A stretch of 64,000 bases of DNA from Bolinopsis microptera (Eukaryota > Ctenophora > Tentaculata > Lobata > Bolinopsidae). The stretch spans positions 3,568,359 to 3,632,358 of the forward strand of contig NC_087075.1 in the NCBI RefSeq assembly GCF_026151205.1. Reading direction: 5' to 3'. This document shows positions 41,033-52,736 of this stretch, one piece after another. The notes beneath the pieces are model-generated. The model saw only the letters and a list, made by a program, of their open reading frames with translations. It was not told the origin of the DNA and made no database searches. A program made the position numbers and the translations under genes. The first letter of the stretch is position 1. Each line of letters starts with the position of its first letter.

Positions 41033-42692
41033 AATCTTGGTTACGTCCTGGTTGTCCTGGTTACGTACTGGTTAGTAATACGTTCCTAGTATTGTCCTGG
41101 TTATGTCTGGCTATATTTTGGTTTGTCTGGTTTACGTACTGCTAAGTCTGGTTTATGTTCTGGCTACGTCCTGGCTTTTTGGTTATGTCCTGGTTATTTC
41201 CTGGTTATGTCTTGGTTATTCTGGTTACGTCCTGGTTTTGTTATGGTTACGTTCCCTGGTTATGTCCTGGTTACGTCCTGGTTACGTCTCCTGGTTACGT
41301 CTTGGTTATGTTCTGGTTACGTCTGGCTATGTTCTGGTGTATGTCTGATTATGTTTTGGTTATGTTCTGGTTACGTCCTGGTTTTTTCTGGTTATGTCCT
41401 GGTTCATTGGTGACGTCCTGGTTATGTTACTGGTTACGTCCTGGTTATGTCTGGTACGTCCTGGTTACGTCACCCTTGGTTAAGTCCTGGTTATGTTCTG
41501 GTTACGTCTGGTTATATCCTGGTTAGGTCTGGTTATGTCTGGTTATGTCCTGGTTATGTTCCTGGCTATGTTCCTGGTTATGTCCTTGCTATGTTCTGGT
41601 TATATCTGGTTAACGCTGGCTGGTTCTTGTTTATGTCCTGGTTACGTCTGGTTATATCCCTGGTAAATGTCCTGCTTACGTCTGTTACGTCCTGGCTATG
41701 TTCTGGTTAAGTCCTGGTTTCGTCCTGGTTTATGTCTGGTTATGTCCTGGTTATGTCCTGGTTATGTCTGGTTATGTCCTGGTTATGTTGCTCTGGTTAT
41801 GTCCTGGTTAGGTCCCTGGCTATGTTCTGGTTATATTTGGTTACGTCCTGGTTATGTTCATGTTATGTCCTGTTTACGTCATGGTTATGTCTGGTTATGT
41901 CCTGGTTATGTTCCTGGTTATTTGCTGGATTTATGTCCTGGTTATGTCCTGGTTATGTCATGGTTATGTTCTGGTTACGTCCTTGCTTTTATCCTGTGTT
42001 AAGTTCTGGTTAGGTCTGGCTATGTTTTGGTTATGTCTGGTTATATCCTGGTCTTATCCTGGTTATGTTCTGGGTATGTCTGGTTATTGTTTTGGTTATG
42101 TTCTGGTTACGTTCCTGCTTATATCCTGGTTATGTTCTGTTACGTCCGGGTATGTTCTTGGTTATGTCCTTGTTTTCTCCTGGTCATATCCTGGTTATGT
42201 TCTGGTTATGTCCTGGTTATGTTTGGTTATGTTTCTGGTTAGTCATGGTTATGTCCTGGGTTATGTACGGGTTTACGTCTAGTTATGTCCTGGTTATGTT
42301 TGGTTACGTCCCTGGTTATGTTCTGGTTAGGTCCTGCGGTTATGTTTGGATATGTGAGGTTCCGATCATTGTTTATGTCTGGTTACGTTCTGGTTATGTT
42401 CCTGGGTATGTTCTGGTTACGTTTCCTGGTTATGTTCTGGTTCTATCATGTTTATGTCCTGGTTACGTCCTGGCTATGTTCTGGTATGTCCTGTTAATTC
42501 CTGGTTATGGTCCTGTTTATTTCTTGGTTACGTCCTGGTTACGTCTGGTTATGTCTGGTTACGTCCTGGTTATGTTCTGGTTCCGTCCTGGTTATTTTCC
42601 TGGTTATATCCTGGTTTTATATTCCTGGTTATGTCCTGCTATGTTATGGTTATGCCTGGTTTATGTCCTTGGTCATGTCCTGGTTACCGATT
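41033..42692. repeat. 1.65-kb minisatellite, CTGGTTATGTC family
   Basis: An imperfect array of 10-12-base units CTGGTTATGTC, CTGGTTACGTC and TCCTGGTTATGT runs for about 1660 bp. Because units vary in length, several long ORFs rich in SWLCPGYVLV arise in all three plus frames; they are products of the array and not genes. The sequence just before it (CATAACCAGGAC near 40790) is an inverted unit. Confidence 0.95.
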
Positions 42693-42699
42693 AGTAGGT

Positions 42700-44100
42700 T
42701 ATGTCTGTCGGGACCAACCTAATTACATATGTTTTCAGTTATTTTACCAAACATCGCTAATATCGGAGTTAGGCTGTAATTTTAGGAGCTCAAACGTTTC
42801 TTAGCTTTATTAATTGGATTTTTTTTTTTACCTTTACCTTTTAGCCCTTCTGGTGCATTCGTTCGTTGTACAATACCGACATAGTGTTCTAATGAGGCCT
42901 CATTACTGCTTTACAAAATAACACAAATGGTAAAAGTCTAGGGAGTGACAGTGTTTTGCTGATTTGTCCTGGGATACGACAACATGATACCTGATCGTGC
43001 AGGAAAAGTTGCTTCTTGGGTGCCTTAAGTGGCGCGGTGCGTTTAACCGAGAGACAAAGCCACCATGATGACTCCTATACAAGTCTCTCGTTAGAATTCA
43101 TCTGGGAGTATTGCTGTCCTCTGTGAAATTGCTCTAGACAAAGGAACATCAACAGCTAGAAGGGATTCAGAGTCGTTTACATAGAAAATAGATGGGGATC
43201 GAGCACCCTTTATTCAGGCAGAGAGATTAAAGGCCGTATACTGATGTCATTGCAAAGAAGAAGAGATCAGAACAGTATTTAATCATCCACATGTGGAAAG
43301 TTCTGGCATGCAGTGCCCTAAGGATTTGGTATCAGTGTCTCGGTGACTCTCAGACATGTTTAAAAAACGCAGTTGTGCCCAGTATAGCTAATTCAGCTGT
43401 TCACTGGCACTCGATTTATGGAATGTAATTTCCAACACATATTTCAGCACACCATCGAGGGGATCCTATGTAAATTCAAAGTAGCTTAAACGAACTTTGT
43501 CAAAGTTATTTCGACGAGCCTCCAGCTCCAGGTTACAGCCGTCGGAAGGGAACTCCTTGCTTTATGGTGTTGCTGATAAAAACGGTTTCTTTACTGTGGG
43601 GGTCGACTTCTAACAAGGCCCGATAGAGGATTTTAGGAAGCAACAATGTAACGAAGTATAAAATATGAACGGACCTATACCAATATATCACTTATATCAA
43701 AAATTTTATCTTGCCCCTCCTCCCCACTGAGCTTTAATATTGCGGATCGTGTATAGATCTCAAACAAAATAGTATTGCAGCATGTTTACATACCTTGGAG
43801 AATCTACCTTTGCTTTATCTTGTTTAGCTGCAATAGCGCTTCATACCTAGGACGATGTTTCCTGTTCGAGTTCTGTAACAAAGAGGGTTATTATATAATT
43901 GTCTGTGTAAATAACCGAATCACAGAAAGATCATACAAATAATAAAATGATTGTTTTTATACTACATGTAAACTCTGGATTGGAAAACATTAATGTATGA
44001 GTGCATAGATAAAAATTTTTTTTCTTGGGTAATTTTGTTGATCCCAGTTAGATGGGACAAGGACAGGTTTGGAGAATTATTTCTATCGGTGGTAAAATAT
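42700..44100. other. Stretch without a recognised gene
   Basis: No ORF of note on either strand. It may contain more of the decayed minus-strand LINE that is recognisable from 44.5 to 46.3 kb, but I found no reverse transcriptase motif. Confidence 0.3.
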
Positions 44101-44399
44101 CAGTAACTATATTAAAACTATATAATTTAAACCCTCGGTGGTACTCGTATCATCATCTCGGCAATCTTAGATGATAATAGATGATAACAAACTACAATTA
44201 TATAGATTGCATTTTCAACGAAATTTTTCGTTAATGCAATTATAGGGGATATTAAGAGTAAATACGAATATGTGTTAGGATACCACTGACAAGGAATGTT
44301 GAATCGTTTGTGAGCTGATGTGCTGGGAATTGTTAAAACAATTATATTTGTTGTTATTATGAAACAAAAAGAACAACAAAAAATGGGGTACTTCTTCTG

Positions 44400-46330
44400 G
44401 GGATGAAACATTCGGTTAGCCTCCTGTATTTTATGTAATAACTGTTGCCATAGCTGATTCCCCTTGGTTTAATAAACTCTGGGGCCGAACGAGATGTGGA
44501 CAGTTTAGACTCGATTGCATATGACCATCTTTTCCAGTCTGCATTTTGCCAGTCCATACACACTCTGGGGACCACTTGGGACAAGAGTCTGATTTTGGGA
44601 TCCCTCAGCAGTTAGATTCTTGAAAGCACCGGGTAGTGACTCTCCTTGGGGCACTGAAAAATAATTCAACATCTTTATCCATCCACTGTTCCCAACTTGA
44701 GATGATGGGGCCTTGGCTACACTAATGTCAATAAACCTTCCTCCATTTGTACGGACAAAATGGTGCAGTCGTATGGTTGGGAGCTGAGAGTTAGGGTTCC
44801 TTTTCTACGTAGTCTAGAAGCTTCTTTCCTCGCTGCGTGGGTAACATGATCTTCCCCAGTCCATGATGTCTTGCATTAATGTCTCCCATATGTGAGAAGA
44901 GATTTGAATTTCTATTTAGGACTTATATTCTCTTGCTTTATCAATGTGGGCAAAGAAAGGAAGTCCTTCTAATTTTTCTTATGGAATCACTTCGAGTTAT
45001 TGCAAGGTTTGCAATAAACTGATCCCACCAAATATCTCTTTCCTTCAACTTTATATTTGCACCAATAACAGCATTCAATTCGTCTACGTTAAGGTCATAG
45101 GACCATCTCTGGATGTAGTGATGGATCAATGACGATCGCTAAGCTACCCCAAGCTGTCCCTTTAAATGATGTCCCCAGCTGTTATGAAATACCCTTTATT
45201 TTATTGAAAGGGAACTTCCGTTGATTGAGTCCAAGAGCTTGTTGGGGTGAATTTGATGTGGGTGATTTTGATCAGTTGTTTGGTTGCTGTTGGGTTTCAT
45301 GACAATATTTTGGTATGTTGACAATCACAGCTTTGTTGCTACATGGCCAAAGACATCACTATTAATACAGTAGTCTCTTCGGTTACTTTGCATTGATAAG
45401 GAGTGGTGATTGTCTCACAATTGCTACATGTTGCATGGTTTTGGGTACAGTTTAGGCAACATGCCAAACCTGTAACAATTGGAGCAGGGGATGATTCTCC
45501 TTTCGGCTTATACATTTCCCTAAGCATTTATCATGTCTGCTTAGTCTGAAAGTTGTTGATCTTAAGAGTTTTTCAGAGAAATGTTGTCCCGTGTCACAAA
45601 TTCTTTTTTCTGCCCTAGCTCCTAGATACACCTTTCAAAACTGAATAATATTAGATCTCTATCCTGAATGTTTGTGGGTATACTTTCCTTTGAGAATGGA
45701 TGCCCTGCTTAGCTTTTCTAAGATCTTGCATTCTGTAGTCATGTTACTGTTTGCCAAAGAAAATCACCTTTCCATGATCCCTTCTACTCTTATATTCGCT
45801 TCTTCTTTAGATGTGAGCCTCAATCTCAATGATCCCCTTTGGTGACAACTGTCGATTTTATGGCCATATTCTCTTAAAAAATATTTATTGAAGGTTCTCT
45901 TAATTGTGCACTGTTTTTAAAATAATTTTAATCCACATCAACTACATCCCTCCACGATCAGCTGTTGCTGCTTTCTGCATATTGGGGCAAAGGATTACAC
46001 TATCATCGGGTTCTTTGGTATGTTTACACGTCTTTAGTTTTATTTACAGCATACTGATTCCATTTATTTTCATTTAATCTACATCAGATGCAGTTGGGCT
46101 TTGCATTGTTCATAATTGGTTTTTCTCGTTGCATGTTTTACACACCTCTTCTTCTCTTTTCTTCTGTTCAGCACATTTAACACTGTTTACATGGTCCAAG
46201 ACCAAAAATCTCTAGTTGCTTTGAAATTAACATATATGGCACACCTTAGTGACAGATGATGAAGGCGCCACACGTAAAAGATGACATTCGTTGCATGTCA
46301 CATGATTTTGAATTATTTTTAGTATATAAT
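44400..46330 (-). pseudogene. Decayed LINE: ORF1 zinc fingers and endonuclease
   Basis: Reading the minus strand from high to low coordinates: a Cys-rich segment CNECHLLRVAPSSSVTKVCH and KCAEQKKREEEVCKTCNEKN (about 46290-46130), like the treble-clef fingers at the start of some LINE ORF1 proteins; a zinc-knuckle-like CLNCTQNHATCSNC (about 45430); then MGDINARHHGLGKIM and RGKKLLDYVEKEP (about 44860-44800), the GD-x-N-A-R motif and helix of an APE-type endonuclease. Many stops and frame changes lie between. The order ORF1 then endonuclease fits one LINE. The reverse transcriptase was not found. Confidence 0.55.
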
Positions 46331-46339
46331 CAAACTGAA

Positions 46340-48290
46340 CTCAGTTTGGTTTTACAAAACATATTTACAGATAGGCAGCTTTGCGTGTCCAGATTCAACT
46401 AAAACGCGAGTTTCACGATCGCTAAGAATTTAAGTTCTGTTTCGGTACGTGGTGTTTATCATTGTGTAGTAAACTGATTAACACAAACAAAACGAGGGCT
46501 ATTTACAAGGTAAGTTTACGGAAAAAGAAATGAAACCAAACGAGTCCGGAAACGAACATAGAAAATAATGTTTCATGTATATAGGAAAAATAATCCAAAC
46601 GCGAAATTGTGTGCCCAAATTAGTACCGTATATTATTACCACGTTAAGGGCTGTTAATAATTATTAAATCATTTAGCTATTGTAGATTTAATAAAAAGTT
46701 AAGTAAATCAGCGAAGGTAAAAAAATTTATTTAAAAAGTTTTAAAGCTGCAAAATCTGTTGAATCTTATAAGGAAAAACTAAAAATTTCGAAAAACTCTT
46801 TCAAAGTTGTTAAAATGTTCATTGCTGTTATTCAAGTAATTGAATTCATTTTAAAATGTTCTGTGGTCAAATTTTATACGATTTTTGAAAGAATTTCCGT
46901 CGCGCGCGGCACGCATTCGAAATAGATTGCAAAGGCCAATTAAACTTGACAGACACTCGCGGCATTTTTAGTTGTATCAAAATTATCATATTGATTGGCG
47001 GCGTATCCGCTGGCCTCATTTAAATTGAGGGTCATTATGTTTATTAATCGACAACAAATCGTATCTTGTTTAAACATTAAAAACAAAATAACAATTTGTT
47101 TAATGCGACAGGGTTAGTAAAAGCTCTTACAGGCATGGGCTGCTCAAAACGCTAGGACCCCTGTTAACGCTTACTAGACGTATTTTTTGACGTCGAATCA
47201 ATTTAAAAAGTGGTTTCCAAGATGATTGGGCTGACTTTTGGGGGGTAAATCGCCCAAAAAAAAACGATTTTTGGCAAAAATAGGCAAAAAAAACATTGTT
47301 TTTTTTGATATTTTGAACAAGTTAATTTTGTTGGCAGTCGGCCAAAACTTGCATGGAGATAGTTTAAAGACAGCCGCACAGATGATATAACAATATGAAA
47401 AATCCCTCTATTTTTTTTTGGGGGTAAAAATCCAAAAAAAGTGGTAAAAATTTGGTATTTTTGCGCGCAATTTATTTTTTGGTACTTATATGCTATATTT
47501 TGGAAATTTTTAGTTATATATCTCGTATAACAACTAATTAAATATATGAAATATAATTTTTGACAAAAAAATTCATTTTTAATGGGAACCAAAATTGTAG
47601 GTGCGCGCGCAATATTTTCGAAATTTACACCGTGATATGAAAATCGAGCGCTAAAGCAAATATGTCAATATTGTTCCAAGATTCCTTAGTGGATTGTTTT
47701 TCAGTATTATTGTCGCATTTCGAAACTCCTTTTCACCCTATTTGGTTATCTTGTTTGATGTGTAATTTGATTACTAACTATGTGTAAATGTGTACTTTCT
47801 TTGATGTGGAGGTAAGTGTACCCATTCATACTATTTCCTATAGTTTTTTCATATGCTTTTCTCCTCTAGAGTCGGCTCTATTTGTGATTACATCTTTACA
47901 TAAGTTTATCGTGGGTTTTTTGATACTGAAGTGGTTTTATAATTGATACTATACGATTACTCTGTTAGAAAAATATAGTAAGATGTGACGAATTAATTTC
48001 TAAACAAAATATTCAAATTTTAGAAGTGCTTTAGCGATTGCAAAGAATTAGCCAATTGATTGTACATCGTAGAAGCTATACTGAGAGGCTATCCACCAAC
48101 ATAAATCCGAACATTATCTTGCAGATAGGTTGGAGCCAATTCATAGTATGGATTGTGGATTTAAATTCCAATCCTCTTCTCTATATCCATTATCAACCAG
48201 TAACTGATTGATCAGTTCATCCTAAAGATGGTAATGTTTATATTGCCTATCAACAGCTTTGGCGACGGCATTTTGTAGTAACTAGACCTG
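46340..48290. other. Stretch without a recognised gene
   Basis: AT-rich; the 129-codon minus ORF at 47203-47592 is composed of Phe, Lys, Ile and Tyr from A/T runs and has no motif. A short inverted pair CGCCCAAAAAAAAACGAT/GGGGGTAAATCG lies near 47245. Nothing else supported. Confidence 0.4.
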
Positions 48291-48292
48291 AT

Positions 48293-48360
48293 AGGATACA
48301 AGGATACAAGGATACAAGGATACAAGGACTCAAGGAATAATTTATTGAGTTTCAAAAGTC
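48293..48360 (-). mobile_element. LINE 3' tail, minus strand
   Basis: GGATACAA repeats four times and is followed by GACTCAAGGAATAATTTATTGAGTTT. On the minus strand this is AAACTCAATAAATTATTC then (TTGTATCC)n, the same 3' end as the LINE ending near 61258 and the tail near 28600. Confidence 0.65.
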
Positions 48361-48659
48361 GGTAATCCTGAAATAAACATTGACATCCTCGGCAAGTAAT
48401 GGCCTCAAAAATTATGGCCCCTTCCAGATCAAAATCAACATATAATGTTTAAATTTAGATAAGTAGGAATAATAATTTTTAGCCAGTCTCGCTATAAAAA
48501 TACTTCTCTACAAGTGGACTATCTTATTGTTCCTAATCACTTATGAAACTTGTCAGGCTCTATTAGTTCGTTTACGTCTCAGTTCTCTACTAGCTTTTTA
48601 TTAAGCTTTTTCGTTCCGTAGCAGTTCCTTTTACCTGGGGTAGAAGGTAAACTGAGATG

Positions 48660-49350
48660 TTCCCCTCCTTGAGGCGTGGTTGTACTGGTGTTTCTGATCA
48701 CTTGTGTAGCATGGTCAGAATCTGCTCAATGTGACTTACTGTCTGGATTACATTTTCTTTCGGAGCTCAATACAGCAGCAGTCCCTGGACTTAAAGGCTT
48801 CTCCATAATTTCTTCAGAACTCCTCAATGTTACTTCAGCAGTTGCTCCGTTCTCTGTTTCAGATAGACAATTAATGGATTACGTTCTTGCTTCACTCATC
48901 TGGTTTTCTACTTTTTTAACCTGCAGCCGTGGATCTTCTTTGGCCCAAGCAGCATTGATGCTTTTTCTAACAACTAAGAGTAGCTTTTCATCTCCGGTTT
49001 GCACGTATTCTGCATTGATTTGAGCTGTTTGTGTTTTTTTCAATAGCCTTATTCGGAAGATCAATTGGATAATTACTTGATCTGAAATCCTTTCACTTTT
49101 TTCAACTTGTCAATTTCTTTCTGCAAGAGTATCGCCTTCCTTTGCCAGGTGATTACTGATACTGGTCAATATATCAATATACATCAAACAGTTTCCAACC
49201 ATTCGCATGTTGCTCTTTCGTTACTGATTCTTTGTTCATTAAATTGCAAGATGAATTTCCTCGTTTACATTTTCTTGTTGATTTCTCTACAAATCTCGTC
49301 TAATAAAACACTCCATGGAATTTTAATAGTAGGCACAAACATTACTAATT
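48660..49350 (-). pseudogene. LINE ORF1-like remnant
   Basis: The minus strand carries an open stretch RLLKKTQTAQINAEYVQTGD and SINAAWAKEDPRLQVKKVEN (48879-49064) and, beyond a stop, ENGATAEVTLRSSEEIMEKP. The helical, Glu/Lys-rich composition and its position upstream of the LINE tail at 48293 suggest an ORF1 relic of the same element. No domain is certain. The 115-codon plus-strand ORF over it is a shadow. Confidence 0.35.
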
Positions 49351-49496
49351 TTTTATGAGCGATTTCCACACCATCTCATGAAGCAATACTATATTAGACC
49401 AAAAGACTTTAATTTGAGTTTATAGAATTATTTATATTAGTTTTAGAATCATGTACTTTAGCTGCAGATATTATTTTATAAAGGGGTGGCAACAAA

Positions 49497-49960
49497 TGAC
49501 CCCCCCGACAATTGACCCCCCGACAATTGTCTCCCGAAAATATAAATTCAATACAATTAACCCCTAACCCTGACCCTGACCTGACCCTGACCCTGGACCC
49601 TGGGACCCTGAACCCGGAAACCCTGACCCTGACCCTGACCTTGACCCTGACCCTGACCCGATCAATTGATCCCAGTGTAATTACATGGGGGGGTCAATTG
49701 TCAGGGGGTCACTTGTTGGGGGGTAAATTTATTTCGGGCGGTCAACTGTTGGGGGAGTCAATTTGCGGGGGTCAATTGTCGTACTAAGCCCTAGATTTCG
49801 TGGACATGTTGGGACCCAGTGTAATTACTAGGGGGTCCAATTGTCGTACTCTAAACCCTAGATCTTCGCGCCATTGATCCTGTGTAACTACATAGGGGGT
49901 CAACTTGTCGGAAGCTCAATTGGTCAGGGGGGTCAATGTCGGGGGGGTGTCCATTTCGCG
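49497..49960. repeat. Second telomere-like CCCTAA/CCCTGA locus
   Basis: CCCCCCGACAATTGACCCCC, then CCCCTAACCCTGACCCTGAC repeats, then CCCAGTGTAATTACATGGGG and several GGGGTCAATTGTCGGGG-type words. The order is the same as at 3683-5060: C-rich GACAATTGACC, telomere-like array, CAGTGTAATTACATGG, G-rich TCAATTGTC. The two loci are therefore copies of one composite repeat. Confidence 0.8.
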
Positions 49961-50279
49961 CTACCTATTTAAAACATCCAGTTCTCCTGGTCCTCAAGAA
50001 AAACAAATTTCTCGGTTGGGTGACGAAGGTTTTTAATTAATCTGGAAGAAACAGAAATATGTTCAATATTTTCATCGCATATTGTCCAGAGGTTATCATT
50101 ACATGCTCATTGCTCTGTAGCCTTCTCTTTTCAGTTTTGTGTAGTGTGTTGTAGCTACGTTGCAATTATCGAGCTCTCTTTCTTTTTGTAACTTAGCGTA
50201 GTTCAGTTTGCTGCTACCGCGTAGTTGGGCCTTTGCGTGTGTAATTGTAAATTCACTATACAATGTACAAAGTACACAT

Positions 50280-51180
50280 GGTGGAGATCTGAATTGACCG
50301 ATCTCAGAAGAAACTCAAGATTTCAACTATGAAGAAAAAGGACAGATGTAGAGGGCTGTGCTGATAGATGGTTTCAACTTTGATGGCAAGCGGGACTGAC
50401 ATTAGAAAACTTGAAATTCGTGGAAATATGGACCAAGAAATATTCATGTCTCCGTCTATCTATAAAAGGTATATGCAGAATGGGTTATGCAAGCAGCAGA
50501 CCTCGTACGTCGGCAGAGTAGTCAGATTGAGCGTAGATGGAAATCGTTGAGTGCTCTCAAGACGGAAGCACTAGCAGACAAGGAAAAGATGGTCAGGTTG
50601 CAGGACCAGTTGCTTGGCAGAATGACGAACAATTACTGTTGTTTAAGGACGTCAGTTGAGAGGACAGTACAAACAACGGTGGTGACAGGGATAAAGAGCT
50701 ACAGTGCAGCCGTATTAAAAGAACAGCACAAGTGGCGCGTCTGATTTGAAAACCAGTAAAAATTCTGAGAAAAGTTAATGAAGAGTGTGGCTGCAGGGAG
50801 GACAGGAGCAAGAATTGATAGTGATTTGGACTGAAAAGTGAGAGGTGTTGAAGAAACAGCTTCAGCTCTGGTAACCGCAGAATTGGAGGATATCGGGGAG
50901 AAACCTCATTTCGAAGCGACTAGAGTCGGCTGGAAGAGCAGTACGGCTTATCGACCAGTCAAGATCACCGTCCAGCTCAACAGCAGTTCATCAGATTCTG
51001 ATGAATAAAACAGGGAGATTAGGATGGAGGATGCACACAAAAGATGTATGGATCTGTCTGATAGATCCAGTGAAGAGCGTGCAGCAAGGAAGAACGTGGT
51101 AACTGACCTGAAGGAAGGAAAAGAGGCTGAACAGACTCATCTCGACCACTAATCCGTAACGGGAAGGTCTGTTAGCCGGG
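50280..51180 (+). pseudogene. LINE ORF1 relic
   Basis: In order the plus strand gives a Lys/Glu/Gln-rich helix QIERRWKSLSALKTEALADK and KMVRLQDQLL (coiled coil), TSVERTVQTTVVTGIKSYSA, then in another frame LVTAELEDIGEKPHFEATRV, TAYRPVKITVQLNSSSSD and DRSSEERAARKNVVTDLKEG. This is the layout of CR1/I-type LINE ORF1 proteins: coiled coil, RRM-like centre with RPVK-x-T, then the D-R-S-x-E-E-R-A-A-R-K helix. Several frame changes and stops make it non-functional. Confidence 0.6.
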
Positions 51181-51199
51181 TATGAAGCCACCTTGGATG

Positions 51200-52463
51200 A
51201 AGTAATTCATGTTTCTCGGACACGATCAGTATAATATGTACTTGTAGGGAGTATTTAAGAGTTTACGGCGTTTCCTGTATTTGAGAGACAATTTTTTTAT
51301 TTACATACATTATTATTTGATTGTTTCACACTTTTCACATTTCATAAATTTTATTACTAGGATGGAGGTGATGTTATTGAGACTTTGGGCGGCCAAAAAA
51401 ATCTACTATTTTGAAAGTTGATTCTTTGTACCTTGTTTCATGACCCCGCTTTTTAGATTTATATATACATTTCGGCCATTTTATATGTTTGTTCGAATTG
51501 CTGTACATTTGTATACTTGCTTATTTTGTCAAAGTTTCAATCAAATCAAATCAATTAGTTTTCCATGGTTTGACACTAGTCTGTAGTTTTTCAAGACATC
51601 TGGAAACTGATCTTCATCGATTGGGGATAACTGGTGGTGATGTTAAAAAATAATTGTGGCTTATGATACCAGGGACATGTAGGTGTCAGCTAAAAACGCT
51701 CGATTTTATGTTTAAATACATTGGTAGTTATCATAAATATTTCATATTTATATATACTGTTACACTGTGTAGCGTAGTGTTTTACTGTATTAAAATAATT
51801 GTGGAACTATGGATGATAATCAGTGAAGGCTAAATCGTGGATTATAACTGATAACTACTGGTGGAGTTTGGGGCTATTAGAGGGGTGTTAGAGGGCTGGG
51901 TCTATTACCCGTCTCACAGGCCGGCTACTAGCCTGGTGTTAGCGGGTTGTTAAGGTTTTTTGGAGCACAGATACTAATAGTAAGTAATATATCTTGTCTG
52001 GATGTATTGAACTTTTCGATTTTGTATCTCGAAAGTTATGTATTAACTTCCCACCGCAGTAGTTTAAATGTACGATATTTAAGATGTATAATGTCATTAA
52101 TTTTATAGGGGAACATCTACAAAGCTGCCATTATAGGCCTGACTGACAATTTTCTCGACTGACTGACATGTTTCTTCTTTTTCCCCATTTTAGAATACAA
52201 AGAATTAGTTCATTTTAGCTTATGATTAATATTATATTTTTACCTATAGTTTACTTAGATAGCTCCTCAATGGATATTGTTCTTATCCACGTAGAAATCC
52301 AAGTGCTCATTTGATTGAGGTGGCAGATTGGAAAGTTTGCTGCCCAGATTTTATTGATTTTAATGTGGTCTATTCTTGATAAAAATTTATTAGCGCTTAC
52401 TCTTCGTTTAAACTTACTTTAGCTTTAAATGTTTAGGAGTGATTTTGAAGCGGTGCTACAATT

Positions 52464-52465
<2 letters not shown>
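51200..52465. other. Stretch without a gene
   Basis: No supportable ORF. Nothing repetitive stands out except irregular GGCTATTAG/GGCTACTAG words at about 51865-51950. Confidence 0.4.

Positions 52466-52537
<72 letters not shown>
52466..52537. repeat. (CT)n microsatellite, 36 units
   Basis: An uninterrupted CT dinucleotide run of 72 bases. The poly-Leu-Ser ORF across it is a by-product. Confidence 0.98.
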
Positions 52538-52538
<1 letters not shown>

Positions 52539-52736
52539 GCTCAATCACTTTGTATCGTTCAATGCGGGATCGGATTTCTCAGAGAACGTAAAAGATAAAT
52601 ATGTTACAGATCCCGACCTGTTCTTGAACGTTCGCCGACTTCTAACCGTCGTAACTTGGTATGTTTAATAGTATAGAACGATCATGTTGGTGTCTTTGGA
52701 GCATTGCATTGAGGCAGTGTAATACAAGGTGGTTAA

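Noticed and set aside
41103-42804. Several overlapping plus-strand ORFs of up to 209 codons rich in SWLCPGYVLV
   Set aside because: They are translations of the CTGGTTATGTC minisatellite in all three frames.
47203-47592. 129-codon minus-strand ORF
   Set aside because: It is composed almost entirely of residues encoded by A/T runs; no domain pattern.
48676-49023. 115-codon plus-strand ORF with a signal-peptide-like start
   Set aside because: The opposite strand has the LINE ORF1-like reading frame, and the LINE tail at 48293 fixes the element's direction as minus.
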